This document shows positions 14,893-22,912 of a DNA stretch of 34,991 nt, in pieces. The translations under genes and the position numbers were made by a program. Source of the stretch: Chloroflexota bacterium (lineage in GTDB: Bacteria > Chloroflexota > Dehalococcoidia > SM23-28-2 > RBG-16-64-32). Every line of letters starts with the position of its first letter. The stretch's first letter is position 1. A model generated the notes under the pieces. The model saw only the letters and a list, made by a program, of their open reading frames with translations. It did no database searches and had not been told where the DNA came from. The stretch lies in NCBI GenBank assembly GCA_022561635.1, contig JADFQV010000017.1, positions 1 to 34,991 on the forward strand, in the 5' to 3' direction.

Positions 14893-14990
14893 CGAAGGGC
14901 GAACCGCGCCGAAAGGGCGGGGCGCAAAGCTACGGGCCTAAGTCCGCTGAAGGTGGATACGGTCGCCTGGCCGCCGGTGAGACAGGCGAC
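14893..14990 (+). promoter_or_regulatory. c-di-GMP-I (GEMM) riboswitch with expression platform
   Basis: The class I cyclic-di-GMP aptamer core is readable in order: AGGGCGAACC (14896-14905), a GAAA-type loop hairpin CGCC-GAAAG-GGCG (14907-14919), GGCGCAAAGC (14921-14930), CGGGCCTAAG (14933-14942), then the second hairpin and GGTCGCC (14961-14967). GGCGAACC (14898-14905) pairs with GGTCGCC to close the aptamer, with one bulged A. The AGGGC keeps the G that favours c-di-GMP over cGAMP in this class. GTCGCCTG (14962-14969) is also the exact complement of CAGGCGAC (14983-14990), so the closing helix and a downstream hairpin exclude each other, as expected of a switch. No U-tract follows, so control may be by translation or Rho. 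The downstream genes are a GGDEF and an HD-GYP protein. Confidence 0.88.
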
Positions 14991-15061
14991 AAGAGTGGAG
15001 GCCCAGGTGGCTGTTTCGGCAGAACAAACGAAGCGCACGGGAATCAGGTGGAACGAGTCGT

Positions 15062-15919
15062 ATGCCAAACGGAACGAGTCTGGCGACTTTGGAACGCGAT
15101 CTGGCGCGCGAAGAAGCCAGCATCAGCCGCATAGCCTGGACAGGCGGAATCGCGGTCACGATCGTCACGGTCGCAGCCCTGATCGCCTTGTCGGTGGGCG
15201 TCGGCGGACAGTGGTGGCACTACGCCCTCTACTCGACAGCGGCGGGCGTACCCCTGGCTTACGCATTCTTCTGCATCGAGGTCATTCGGCGGATGCAACT
15301 CTCCGCCTACCATCGCTTCAAGGCAAGGCTGGTGATGCAGTTGACTGATCTCCAGGAACTAGTCTACAGGGACGAAATGACCGGTCTCTTCAACCGCCGG
15401 CACTTCTACGAAGTCCTCAAGATAGAGGTCGAGAAGACCCGCCTCTCCAGGCAACCGCTGGCGATCTTGATGATGGACCTCGACGGGCTGAAGGCGATCA
15501 ACGACGAGTACGGCCACAGCATCGGTGACGAGATCTTGACCAACCTCGGCAAGGCGATGGCCCGGCACACGCGCACGCACGACGTTGCGGCCCGCCTGGG
15601 CGGCGACGAGTTCGGTATCGTGATGCCGGGGACTGACAAGCGGGGCGCCTTCGCACTGGCGCAGCGCCTGTGGGAAGACCTGGAGCGGACGCCGATGTAC
15701 CAGGACGGCGACACGTCGATCGTGGTCACGATCTCCGTCGGCCTTGCGGGCTACCCGTGGGGCGGCGAAGAAGTCGAAGAACTGATCCAGTGGGCGGACG
15801 CGGACATGTACGCCAACAAGGTATCGCGAAAACTCGCCAAGAGCGGCGACGCCCTGATACAGCCCGTTGCCTCTCAGGGCATCGAATCCGCGCCTGGCGA
15901 CGAATACGGAAACGCTTAG
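15062..15919 (+). CDS. Membrane-anchored GGDEF diguanylate cyclase
   Basis: The 285-residue protein has two membrane helices (about 23-46 and 52-74), a coiled linker, and a complete GGDEF domain (about 100-265). The active-site motif GGDEF is intact (180-184). The inhibitory I-site RTHD (171-174) lies exactly five residues before it, so product inhibition by c-di-GMP is expected. Other signatures are DEMTGLFNRRHF and MMDLDGLKAINDEYGH. It should join two GTP into c-di-GMP at the membrane; no extracytoplasmic sensor of any size is present. AGGTGG lies about 10 bases before the ATG. It follows a c-di-GMP riboswitch and is 11 bases ahead of the HD-GYP gene, with which it surely forms an operon. 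Confidence 0.92.
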   Translation: MPNGTSLATLERDLAREEASISRIAWTGGIAVTIVTVAALIALSVGVGGQWWHYALYSTAAGVPLAYAFFCIEVIRRMQLSAYHRFKARLVMQLTDLQELVYRDEMTGLFNRRHFYEVLKIEVEKTRLSRQPLAILMMDLDGLKAINDEYGHSIGDEILTNLGKAMARHTRTHDVAARLGGDEFGIVMPGTDKRGAFALAQRLWEDLERTPMYQDGDTSIVVTISVGLAGYPWGGEEVEELIQWADADMYANKVSRKLAKSGDALIQPVASQGIESAPGDEYGNA

Positions 15920-15930
15920 GGGGCTCCGAC

Positions 15931-16782
15931 ATGTTGCAAGCAACCAGTCGACCAACCGGGCCGCGCCGCCTGATCGCGACGATTGCGTGGCTGATTCTCT
16001 TTGGCCTAACGCTGACTGTGACCGCGCTGGCCATCAACGCACTTGCCGCTACGACCGTTGGCTGCATGATCCTCTCGGCGACGCTGCTGCTAACGCTGCG
16101 CTCTCTGCGCCGCGAAAGAGAGATGGCGGAGAAGAGCGTCCAACGAGTGCATCAGAAGTACAACTCGATCGTCTCCGCCCTGACGGTGGCGATGGGGCTG
16201 CGCGATGACATGTCGGCCAGCCATGCGCGGCGTGTCAGCGACCTATCTTTCATCCTCGCCCAACAGATGAGAGTGGGCCACGAGGAAACACAGCTCATCC
16301 AGCGCGCCGCCGTTCTCGCGGACATCGGCAAGATGGAGATCGCTGAGGGGATTCTGTCCAAGGCAGGTGAACTGAGCGAACCGGAGTGGGCTGAAATGCG
16401 ACGCCATCCGGAACTCGGTTCCAGGATGCTGGCGGATATCCTCAACTTCGACGACGCCGCAGCGATCGTACTCGCCCACCATGAGCGGTTCGACGGCCAG
16501 GGCTACCCGCACGGGCTGAGGGGCGACGCCATCCCAATGGGATCGCGGATTTACGCCGTGGCCGACGCCTATATCGCGATGACGAGCGACCGGCCGCACC
16601 GCAAGAAACAGTCGCACGAGATGGCGCTCAGGGAGATACTCAGAAACTCGCTCACACAGTTCGACCCCGCGGTCGTGCGGGCGTTCGTGCGCGCCGAGGA
16701 GATGGACCTGTTCGGCGAGCGCGACGTTGCGGTGAACGGCCCCGAAGTCGCCGACTCGAGACCGGCTGCGGTCGCCGGGTAG
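15931..16782 (+). CDS. Membrane-anchored HD-GYP domain protein with degenerate HD motif
   Basis: The 283-residue protein has two N-terminal membrane helices (about 13-35 and 37-56), then an HD-GYP domain (about 75-260). The GYP signature HHERFDGQGYPHGLRGDAIP is complete (H183, H184, G191-Y192-P193) and H98 and H159 (RRHPELG) are kept. The HD pair, normally LHDIGK, reads LADIGK (A130, D131), so one metal-ligand histidine is gone. HD-GYP enzymes hydrolyse c-di-GMP to pGpG or GMP using two or three metals. Loss of this His could weaken or abolish catalysis, leaving a c-di-GMP-binding or partner role. The start at 15931 has AGGGGG 7 bases upstream; an in-frame extension to 15670 only overlaps the GGDEF gene. 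Confidence 0.9.
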   Translation: MLQATSRPTGPRRLIATIAWLILFGLTLTVTALAINALAATTVGCMILSATLLLTLRSLRREREMAEKSVQRVHQKYNSIVSALTVAMGLRDDMSASHARRVSDLSFILAQQMRVGHEETQLIQRAAVLADIGKMEIAEGILSKAGELSEPEWAEMRRHPELGSRMLADILNFDDAAAIVLAHHERFDGQGYPHGLRGDAIPMGSRIYAVADAYIAMTSDRPHRKKQSHEMALREILRNSLTQFDPAVVRAFVRAEEMDLFGERDVAVNGPEVADSRPAAVAG

Positions 16783-16836
16783 CTCTCGCCAGCCCCTGGC
16801 AGGCGACCGCAAGCGCACGCCCGTGCCGCGCTCCGG

Positions 16837-17658
16837 CTAAACGTCGTCCGGCAATCCCTCGCCGCCGCGCAGCCACCGCTCCACGCCACCGAAGCGCTGG
16901 CGACGAAACTCCTCGCCGTAAGCAAACCCAGCACGCTTGCCGACTGATGCCGCCCAGGCCTGGATCTGTGCCTCGATCACTGGCCGATAGTCGCTCGGGT
17001 CGGCGTCCCGGATGAAGGGCACGTCGATGCCGGCAGCGGCCACTGCGGCCTGCGCCTCCATCACCGTCATCTCCATCTGGCAAACGTGCTCGCAGAGGGC
17101 GTCGATCTTGCGCTCGATCTGCTCGCTGATGTCAACGGTCTTGTTCGCGTTCCGGGGCGACTTGGCAAAGAAGTAGCGCTCACCGACGTAGTGTGGCTGG
17201 AGACCGTCTTCTGCGTGCTCCGGGTGATAGAGCGGAAAGTGCGAGAAGCTGGCCGCCTCTGTCGCTGCCATGGCGATGCTGCGGTGGTCGCCGTGTTCCT
17301 CGTACGGCGCGAACGGATCCCACGTGAAGAGCACATCGGGACGACGGGCGCGGATCTCGCGCATACACCGTTCGCGGAGCTCGTTGAGCGGCGTGTCGCT
17401 GAGACAGCCGTCTTCGTAGCCCAGGAACTCGACCTCGGGGTCGACGCCCAGAACCGTGGCGCCTCGGCGGGCCTCCTCGCGTCGCGTCTCCGCCGTGAAG
17501 CGCTTGTCCCAGGCGGGATCAAGCGTGCCCCGCTCGTTGTTCGTCGCGATGACCTCGCGGATCTCGTAGCCCATTCCGGCCATCCTGGCGATCGTGCCGC
17601 CGGCCATGAACTCCATGTCGTCGGCATGCGCGACGATGACGAGCACCTTCTTCGTCAC
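16837..17658 (-). CDS. PIG-L family zinc deacetylase (second copy)
   Basis: A 273-residue LmbE/PIG-L deacetylase. The N-terminal zinc motif reads VAHADDMEF (variant of AHPDDE, keeping His and the second Asp), and the third ligand is in EEHGDHRSIA. ATNNERGTLDP and TWDPFAPYEEHGDH are typical of the family. The GTG at 17658 is chosen since it falls one base after the stop of the upstream hydrolase gene and places the motif near the N-terminus; an in-frame start at 17703 would add unrelated residues. Being coupled to a ceramidase-like gene suggests that both act on N-acylated substrates. It is only distantly similar to the PIG-L at 9113-9928, so the two are not recent duplicates. Confidence 0.88.
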   Translation of the reverse strand: MTKKVLVIVAHADDMEFMAGGTIARMAGMGYEIREVIATNNERGTLDPAWDKRFTAETRREEARRGATVLGVDPEVEFLGYEDGCLSDTPLNELRERCMREIRARRPDVLFTWDPFAPYEEHGDHRSIAMAATEAASFSHFPLYHPEHAEDGLQPHYVGERYFFAKSPRNANKTVDISEQIERKIDALCEHVCQMEMTVMEAQAAVAAAGIDVPFIRDADPSDYRPVIEAQIQAWAASVGKRAGFAYGEEFRRQRFGGVERWLRGGEGLPDDV

Positions 17659-17659
17659 G

Positions 17660-18991
17660 TTACCCGCGGCCGACCTCCGCCAGCAGACGCCTCGCAGCAT
17701 CACGGATCATTGAGTCAGCTGCGGGCGCGTGAGGCGTCATTCCGGCCTCGTAGCCACCCTCTTCGTAGGCGTGCTCCGGGACAACGTAGCCCACGTAATC
17801 GTTGGCGTAACAGGCCATGAGCACGTCCGCGAACGGCGCCGCCTCGCGGATGGCCGCCGCCGTCTCGGCGAAGACTTCACCCGGCAGGCCGAGCAACGCC
17901 AGCCCGTCGCCGAGCCGGATCGCCTGCACCTCTGTGTGAGCCGGGCCAGATGCATGCTGCGCCCAGGCAGCCGCCCAGCGCTCGACCTTGACGCGGGTGA
18001 GACTGGCGGTGACCGCTCGCCGTTCGGGTGAGCCGTTCTGAGCTGCCGTCGCCGCCGCTCCCAACTCCTTGATGCGGGCCTCGTAGGCGCCATCTGAGTC
18101 GAACTCGCGCGGCGGCAGCGTGATCTCGTCGCGGACGACGCGCAGTGACGGCGCAACGAGGCGGCCGAGCGGCGTGACCTCGGGGAATTCGTCCCAACGG
18201 ATGTTGTGCGAGCGCTGTCCCGGCCCGAGCGCGCGCATCTCGGCGATGAGCCTCAGCGCCTGCGCACCGATGATCTGCCCGGCGCGCTCGACGCCGGCGA
18301 AGTCTTGCGCGATCCAGACCGGATTGACGTCGCCGCAGGCACCGTTCAGGTAGACGCAGGGCGCAGCGGTCTCGCGCTGAACGAGGCGGCAGGCGGCGCC
18401 CGGGAACTCGCCGGAGAGCATCAGGTTCGTCTGATTAAGCACCGTCGCGTGGCAGGCGAAGTTGAGCAGGGTGGCGATCAGGCCGTCCTCGCCCTCTACC
18501 GAAACGACGTGGAGCGCCGCATCCTTCTCCCACTCCGGATCGCGGCGATTGAGGCTGATCGTATCAACGGTCGCGCTGGCGTGCTTGAGCGACGCCGGGC
18601 GACGTGCCTTCCAGGCCCGCTCGATGGCGCCGCAGATCTGGCCGACGAGCGTTTCGGCCAACGACTGATCGAGCTGGGCCAGCGTGCCGGAGCGCAGGCC
18701 CACGGGCCCCGCGTGATTGTGCGTGGCGGCCACGAGCACACCGTCCTGGCGGACGCCCGTCGCCGCGGCCGCGCGAGCCCGCACCTCGGAGACGATCCAC
18801 GGGTGCACGGCGAGCAGATCGCAGCTGACGATGACGGCGGTCTGATCGCCCTGCTCGAAGACGAGGACGCGCGCCACCAGCTCGTCGTGGACGCCCTGCG
18901 ACGATTGTTCACGCGCGCCATAGCCGTCCAGTTGGACGCCGACGGGAGGCGTGATGTCGACGATGGCGGCGCCAGCGACCAAATCGGGCAT
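17660..18991 (-). CDS. Neutral/alkaline ceramidase-like hydrolase
   Basis: The 443-residue protein matches the N-terminal domain of neutral/alkaline non-lysosomal ceramidases: VGAAIVDITPP-type opening (here AGAAIVDITPPVGVQL), THNHAGPVG (zinc His), LLNFACHATVL, and GACGDVNPVW. Ceramidases cleave the amide of ceramide. Many bacterial proteins with this fold have unknown substrates, and the family's C-terminal immunoglobulin-like domain is missing here. No signal peptide is evident, so it is probably cytosolic. The start at 18991 has AGGGGG upstream; an in-frame extension to 19318 is Arg-rich, runs over the PPOX gene and is rejected. It is 47 bases downstream of the PPOX-like gene and one base ahead of the PIG-L deacetylase. 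Confidence 0.82.
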   Translation of the reverse strand: MPDLVAGAAIVDITPPVGVQLDGYGAREQSSQGVHDELVARVLVFEQGDQTAVIVSCDLLAVHPWIVSEVRARAAAATGVRQDGVLVAATHNHAGPVGLRSGTLAQLDQSLAETLVGQICGAIERAWKARRPASLKHASATVDTISLNRRDPEWEKDAALHVVSVEGEDGLIATLLNFACHATVLNQTNLMLSGEFPGAACRLVQRETAAPCVYLNGACGDVNPVWIAQDFAGVERAGQIIGAQALRLIAEMRALGPGQRSHNIRWDEFPEVTPLGRLVAPSLRVVRDEITLPPREFDSDGAYEARIKELGAAATAAQNGSPERRAVTASLTRVKVERWAAAWAQHASGPAHTEVQAIRLGDGLALLGLPGEVFAETAAAIREAAPFADVLMACYANDYVGYVVPEHAYEEGGYEAGMTPHAPAADSMIRDAARRLLAEVGRG

Positions 18992-19038
18992 AACGCCCCC
19001 TATCTTACGGGATGCGAGCGGTGCTGGGCTCCGACCGG

Positions 19039-19488
19039 TCAGGGCCAGGTCTGGACGGTCTTCTCCTCGCCCTCGAAGGCGATGAGTGCGACATGCTCGA
19101 TATCGATGGCGAAGAGGTGCCACTCCGTCCCCTCCGGCCGAAAGCCGATCTTCTCGAATAGCGCTTTCGAATATGTCTCGCGGACATCGAGGTCCGCGAT
19201 GTCGCGGGCCGTGCCGCGCAGCTTGAACTCGCCTTCGCTGCCGTCCTTGTTCGTGATGATGCTGTGGACGAGGCAGCGCGGCTCGCGCAGAAGGTCGAGC
19301 GCCTTCTTCGACTGCCACATCATGCCGAGCATCAGCTCTCCGCCGACGATCAGCGGCTCAACCGGGCTGATACGCGGGGTGCCGTCCTTGCGCACTGAGC
19401 CCAGCAGGATCAGGCCCCAGCGTTCGAAGCGCTCCTCGCCCGCCTGAGCCAGGTCCAGAGCAGCCCGCGCGAATTCGTGCCAGTTCAA
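19039..19488 (-). CDS. Pyridoxamine 5'-phosphate oxidase-like flavoprotein
   Basis: The 149-residue protein has the split-barrel FMN-binding fold of the PPOX/F420-dependent reductase superfamily: LILLGSVRKDGTPRISPVEP, then ELMLGMMWQSKKALDLLREP and CLVHSIITNKDGSEGEFKLRG. These are small flavin or deazaflavin oxidoreductases; the cofactor and substrate are not decidable. The start is a TTG at 19488, supported by AGGAGG (complement of 19494-19499) 5 bases upstream. It lies 71 bases after lon in the same direction. Confidence 0.82.
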   Translation of the reverse strand: MNWHEFARAALDLAQAGEERFERWGLILLGSVRKDGTPRISPVEPLIVGGELMLGMMWQSKKALDLLREPRCLVHSIITNKDGSEGEFKLRGTARDIADLDVRETYSKALFEKIGFRPEGTEWHLFAIDIEHVALIAFEGEEKTVQTWP

Positions 19489-19559
19489 AGCTTCCTCCTC
19501 TGTGAAGTGACCAGCGAAGCTTCTCGTCCGTGCGCACAGCGGGGTTTCAGGAGTGCGGA

Positions 19560-21980
19560 CTAGTTTTCCGCGACGAGTTGCTCGACCCTGGGCTCGTCGT
19601 CGGATGCTTTTTCGTGGAGGGCCGCGGCCAGCACCTCGTCCACGCTGTCGACGAGCACGAACTCAAGGTCGCGTCGGACCTCTTCGCGGACGTCGAGCAG
19701 GTCGTTCTCGTTGTCCCGCGGAAGGATGATGCGCTTGCTGCCGGCACGGTGTGCAGCGAGAATCTTGTCGCGGACGGCGCCGACGGGCAACACCTTGCCG
19801 CGCAGCGTTATTTCGCCGGTCATCGCTACGTCCTTGCGGACGGGCCGGCGCGTCATCGCCGAGACGAGTGCGGTGGCCATCGTGACGCCGGCCGAGGGGC
19901 CGTCTTTGGGCACGGCGCCGGCGGGGACGTGGATGTGCAGGTCGTTACGGTCGAAAAAGGCCGGCGCGATTCCCAGCGCGTCGGCACGCGAACGGGCGTA
20001 GGTGAGAGCCGCCTGCGCGGACTCCTGCATGACGTCACCGAGCTTTCCCGTGAGCGTGAGGCGGCCTTTGCCGGGGACAACCGTCGCCTCGACGAAGAGG
20101 ACGTCACCGCCGGCGGCCGTCGCGGCAAGGCCAGTCGCCACGCCGACCTCGTCCTTCTGAGCCGCCAGCTCCCAGCGGAAGCGCGCCGGCCCCAGGAACT
20201 CGGAGACGTTTTCCTGGGTGACCGAGATCTGGTCCTTCTCGCCCTCTACCACAAGGCGCGCGACGCGGCGGCAGACGCTACCCAGCTCGCGTTCCAGGTT
20301 GCGGACGCCGGCTTCGCGCGTGTAGGAGCGGATGATCTCCCGAATCGCTCCTTCGCTCATCCGCAGGGCGCTCTTCGAGATGCCGTTCTCCTCGAGCTGA
20401 CGCGGGAGCAGATAGCGCTTGCCGATCTCCAGCTTCTCGTACTCTGTGTAGCCGGGCAGCTCGATGACCTCCATGCGATCGAGCAGCGGGGGCGGGATCG
20501 TGTCGGTCAGGTTGGCGGTGGCGATGAAGAAGACCCGCGAGAGGTCGAAGGCGATGTCGAGGTAGTGGTCCGTGAAAGTGAAGTTCTGTGCCGGGTCGAG
20601 GACTTCGAGCAGCGCCGCGGCCGGGTCCCCCCGGAAGTCCGTGCCTAGCTTGTCGACCTCGTCCAGCATCATCAGCGGATTGGCGGAAGCGGCGCGGCGC
20701 ATCTCCTGGATGATGCGGCCGGGCATGGCGCCCACGTACGTGCGGCGGTGACCGCGGATCTCGGCCTCGTCCCGCATGCCGCCGAGCGAAACGTGGATAA
20801 AGTTACGGTTGAGCGCACGGGCGATCGATTGCCCGAGCGAGGTCTTGCCGGTGCCGGGCGGGCCGACGAAGCAGAGGATCGGCCCACGGGTTTCACCGCC
20901 CTTCAGGTTGAGCACCGCGAGGAACTCCAGGATGCGCGTCTTCACTTTCTCCAGGCCGTAGTGATCCTCGTCCAGGATGCCCGCCGCGCGTTCGATGTCC
21001 AGCTGGTCAACCGTTGTGACGTTCCACGGCAGGTCGGCGATCCACTCCAGGTACGTGCGCACGACCTGGTACTCGGGCGAGACCGCCGGGATCTGTTCCA
21101 GGCGTGCGATCTCACGATCGGCCTCCTGGCGTGCGACTTCGGGGAGGTCGGCGTTCTGCAAGCGCTCCCTCAACTCGGCCAGCTCTGGTGCGGCCTCCTC
21201 GCCCAGCTCCTTCTGGATCGCCTTCAGCTGCTCGCGCAGTATAAAGTCACGCTGGCGCTTGTCCAGCTCGCCCTTGACGTCCGACTGTATCTGACTCCGC
21301 ACCTCGAGGACTTCAAGCTCATGCTTGAGGAGCGAGTTGACGAGGGACAGCCGGCGGCCAACGTTCAACTCGGCCAGCACCTGGTAGCGCTCGTCCGGCT
21401 TCAGCGGCAGGTTGGCTGCGATAAAGTCCGCCAGCGCGGCGGGCTCACCGATGTCGCCAACCGCGGCAGCGATCTCCGAAGGCATCGTGTCTGAGAGGTT
21501 GGCGGCGCGGACGAACGCTGCGGAGGCTTCGCGCATGACGGCCTCGGCCTTGAGGTCAGCGCCGCCTTCGTCGTCGAGCGCCTTGACGCGGGCGTGGACC
21601 GGCGGGCCCTCGCCCTCGACAGAGACGAGGCGGACGCGCGCCTGCCCTTGAAGGATGGCGTGGATGGAGCCGTCGGGCGCCTTAGCCATGCGGATGATGC
21701 TGGCGACGGTGCCGACGTCGCGCAGGCGCAGTCCGCCCTTCGAGCCTTCGTCTTCGTCCGCTTCGCTGAAGATAGCGACGAGCTTGCCTTCGGAGGAGGC
21801 AGCTTCGTCGATCGCCCGCTTGTCGCGCTCCTCGACGGCCATGACGGGCATGAGCTGCTGCGGATAGACGACGTTCGTCCCGCTGGGTATCACCGGCATC
21901 ACGTCCGGGAGGACAAGCTCCTCGGAACGCGGTTCCGGCGCTGCTGCCGGCTTCTTCTTGCGCTTCGGTTTGTCAGTCAT
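19560..21980 (-). CDS. lon: ATP-dependent Lon protease
   Basis: The 806-residue product has the full LonA layout: an N-terminal substrate domain (about 23-215), a coiled-coil stretch, and an AAA+ module with Walker A GPPGTGKT (373-380) and Walker B LMMLDEVDK (436-444). The protease domain carries the Ser-Lys dyad S696 (KDGPSAG) and K739 (VRDKILAAHRAG). The 43-residue spacing matches E. coli S679/K722. Lon degrades misfolded and regulatory proteins. The N-terminus is Lys/Pro/Ala-rich (KPKRKKKPAAAPEP). It follows the Hsp20 gene by 10 bases, a natural protein-quality-control pairing: the small heat-shock protein holds unfolded clients and Lon removes them. Confidence 0.96.
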   Translation of the reverse strand: MTDKPKRKKKPAAAPEPRSEELVLPDVMPVIPSGTNVVYPQQLMPVMAVEERDKRAIDEAASSEGKLVAIFSEADEDEGSKGGLRLRDVGTVASIIRMAKAPDGSIHAILQGQARVRLVSVEGEGPPVHARVKALDDEGGADLKAEAVMREASAAFVRAANLSDTMPSEIAAAVGDIGEPAALADFIAANLPLKPDERYQVLAELNVGRRLSLVNSLLKHELEVLEVRSQIQSDVKGELDKRQRDFILREQLKAIQKELGEEAAPELAELRERLQNADLPEVARQEADREIARLEQIPAVSPEYQVVRTYLEWIADLPWNVTTVDQLDIERAAGILDEDHYGLEKVKTRILEFLAVLNLKGGETRGPILCFVGPPGTGKTSLGQSIARALNRNFIHVSLGGMRDEAEIRGHRRTYVGAMPGRIIQEMRRAASANPLMMLDEVDKLGTDFRGDPAAALLEVLDPAQNFTFTDHYLDIAFDLSRVFFIATANLTDTIPPPLLDRMEVIELPGYTEYEKLEIGKRYLLPRQLEENGISKSALRMSEGAIREIIRSYTREAGVRNLERELGSVCRRVARLVVEGEKDQISVTQENVSEFLGPARFRWELAAQKDEVGVATGLAATAAGGDVLFVEATVVPGKGRLTLTGKLGDVMQESAQAALTYARSRADALGIAPAFFDRNDLHIHVPAGAVPKDGPSAGVTMATALVSAMTRRPVRKDVAMTGEITLRGKVLPVGAVRDKILAAHRAGSKRIILPRDNENDLLDVREEVRRDLEFVLVDSVDEVLAAALHEKASDDEPRVEQLVAEN

Positions 21981-21990
21981 CTGAGGGTGG

Positions 21991-22434
21991 TCAGCGGACG
22001 ACGATCGTGAGGTGGCGGCCGCTGTGGGGTCTGGTCACGGGAAGCGTGATCTCCAGGATGCCGTCTTTATAGACGGCCTTCGCCGCTTCGGCGTTGACCT
22101 CGGAAGGCAGGAGAAGATCGCGCTGGAAGGCGCCGTGCGTGATCTCCATCTGGGAATAGACGCGGTTCGGGCGCCCGCCGAGGGGCTTACGCCGGCCGCG
22201 GACGACCATCGAACGGCCCTCGACCTCAAGCTCGATCTCCTCTTCGGGGATGCCGGCGATCTCCATGAGGACGACAACTTCCTTGTCCGTGTGGTAGATG
22301 TCGACCGGCGGCTCCATGTAGGGCCGTCCAAAGCCGGGATTGGCCGGAGAGCCGAAGACACGCTGGTAGGCCCGGCTCATGCGCTCCTGAATATGCTGCT
22401 CAAAGTCCGACATCTCGACGTCCTGCCTTGCCAT
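21991..22434 (-). CDS. Small heat-shock protein, Hsp20/alpha-crystallin family
   Basis: The 147-residue protein has an alpha-crystallin domain (PPVDIYHTDKEVVVLMEIAG to the C-terminus) with the GILEITLPV strand and the IxV-like tail LTIVV. It is an ATP-independent holdase that forms oligomers. The start at 22434 (MARQDVEMSDF) is taken; MSDF at 22413, with AGGA upstream, is equally possible, while 22485 overlaps the RidA gene and is unlikely. It sits between the RidA-like gene and lon, probably one transcript. Confidence 0.9.
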   Translation of the reverse strand: MARQDVEMSDFEQHIQERMSRAYQRVFGSPANPGFGRPYMEPPVDIYHTDKEVVVLMEIAGIPEEEIELEVEGRSMVVRGRRKPLGGRPNRVYSQMEITHGAFQRDLLLPSEVNAEAAKAVYKDGILEITLPVTRPHSGRHLTIVVR

Positions 22435-22453
22435 GGAGAACCTGTGGAGGCCG

Positions 22454-22909
22454 TCAGGCCACCTGCACCACCATCTCCACCTCAACCGCGATGTTGAACG
22501 GGAGTTCGGCCATGCCGACGGCGCTGCGGGCGTGCCGGCCGCGGTCTCCGAACAACGATATCAGCAGCTTGGAAGCGCCGTCTATAACCGCGGGCTGCTG
22601 GTTGAAGCCCGGCGCGCTGTTGACGAAGCCAAGCAGCTTGACGATGGGCCCTACGCGATCCAGGTCGCCGATCTCGCCCTGGAGGGCGGTCAGAGACGCC
22701 AGGGCGCAGAGACGTGCGGCCTCTTCCGCCTGATCAACGTCGACGTCGGCGCCAACCTTGCCCGTGACGAAGCCACCATCGGGCAGCTGCGGCCCGGAGC
22801 CGGAGACGAATACGAGGTCGCCCGCGGTGACCGCCGACACATAGTTGCCAGCGGAGAAGGGAGGCGGTAGCTCCAGGCCCATTTCGCGCAGCCGGCCGGC
22901 GACGGTCAT
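22454..22909 (-). CDS. RidA/YjgF/Rid-family protein
   Basis: The 151-residue protein belongs to the Rid (YjgF/YER057c/UK114) superfamily, in the longer branch with N-terminus RLREMGLELPPP, then LVFVSGSGP and the C-terminal signature RHARSAVGMAELPFNIAVEVE. RidA proper deaminates reactive enamine/imine intermediates from PLP enzymes using a conserved Arg; the Arg in HARSAVG fits that position. The specific activity of this branch is less studied. It starts three bases after the gyrA stop and is therefore coupled to it. Confidence 0.87.
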   Translation of the reverse strand: MTVAGRLREMGLELPPPFSAGNYVSAVTAGDLVFVSGSGPQLPDGGFVTGKVGADVDVDQAEEAARLCALASLTALQGEIGDLDRVGPIVKLLGFVNSAPGFNQQPAVIDGASKLLISLFGDRGRHARSAVGMAELPFNIAVEVEMVVQVA

Positions 22910-22912
22910 CGC

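Noticed and set aside
14893-14990. cGAMP-type GEMM-Ib variant
   Set aside because: The AGGGC element keeps G at the discriminating position where cGAMP-preferring variants have A; judged by eye against the known consensus.
15670-16782. Early start for the HD-GYP gene
   Set aside because: It would overlap 250 bases of the GGDEF gene; 15931 has AGGGGG and places a membrane helix at the N-terminus.
16788-16800. GCCAG-CCC-CTGGC hairpin between the HD-GYP and PIG-L genes as a terminator
   Set aside because: Only five pairs and no T-tract on either strand.
17660-19318. N-terminal extension of the ceramidase-like gene to 19318
   Set aside because: The extra residues are Arg-rich and antiparallel to nothing known; they overlap most of the PPOX gene. 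The start at 18991 has a ribosome-binding site and the family N-terminus.
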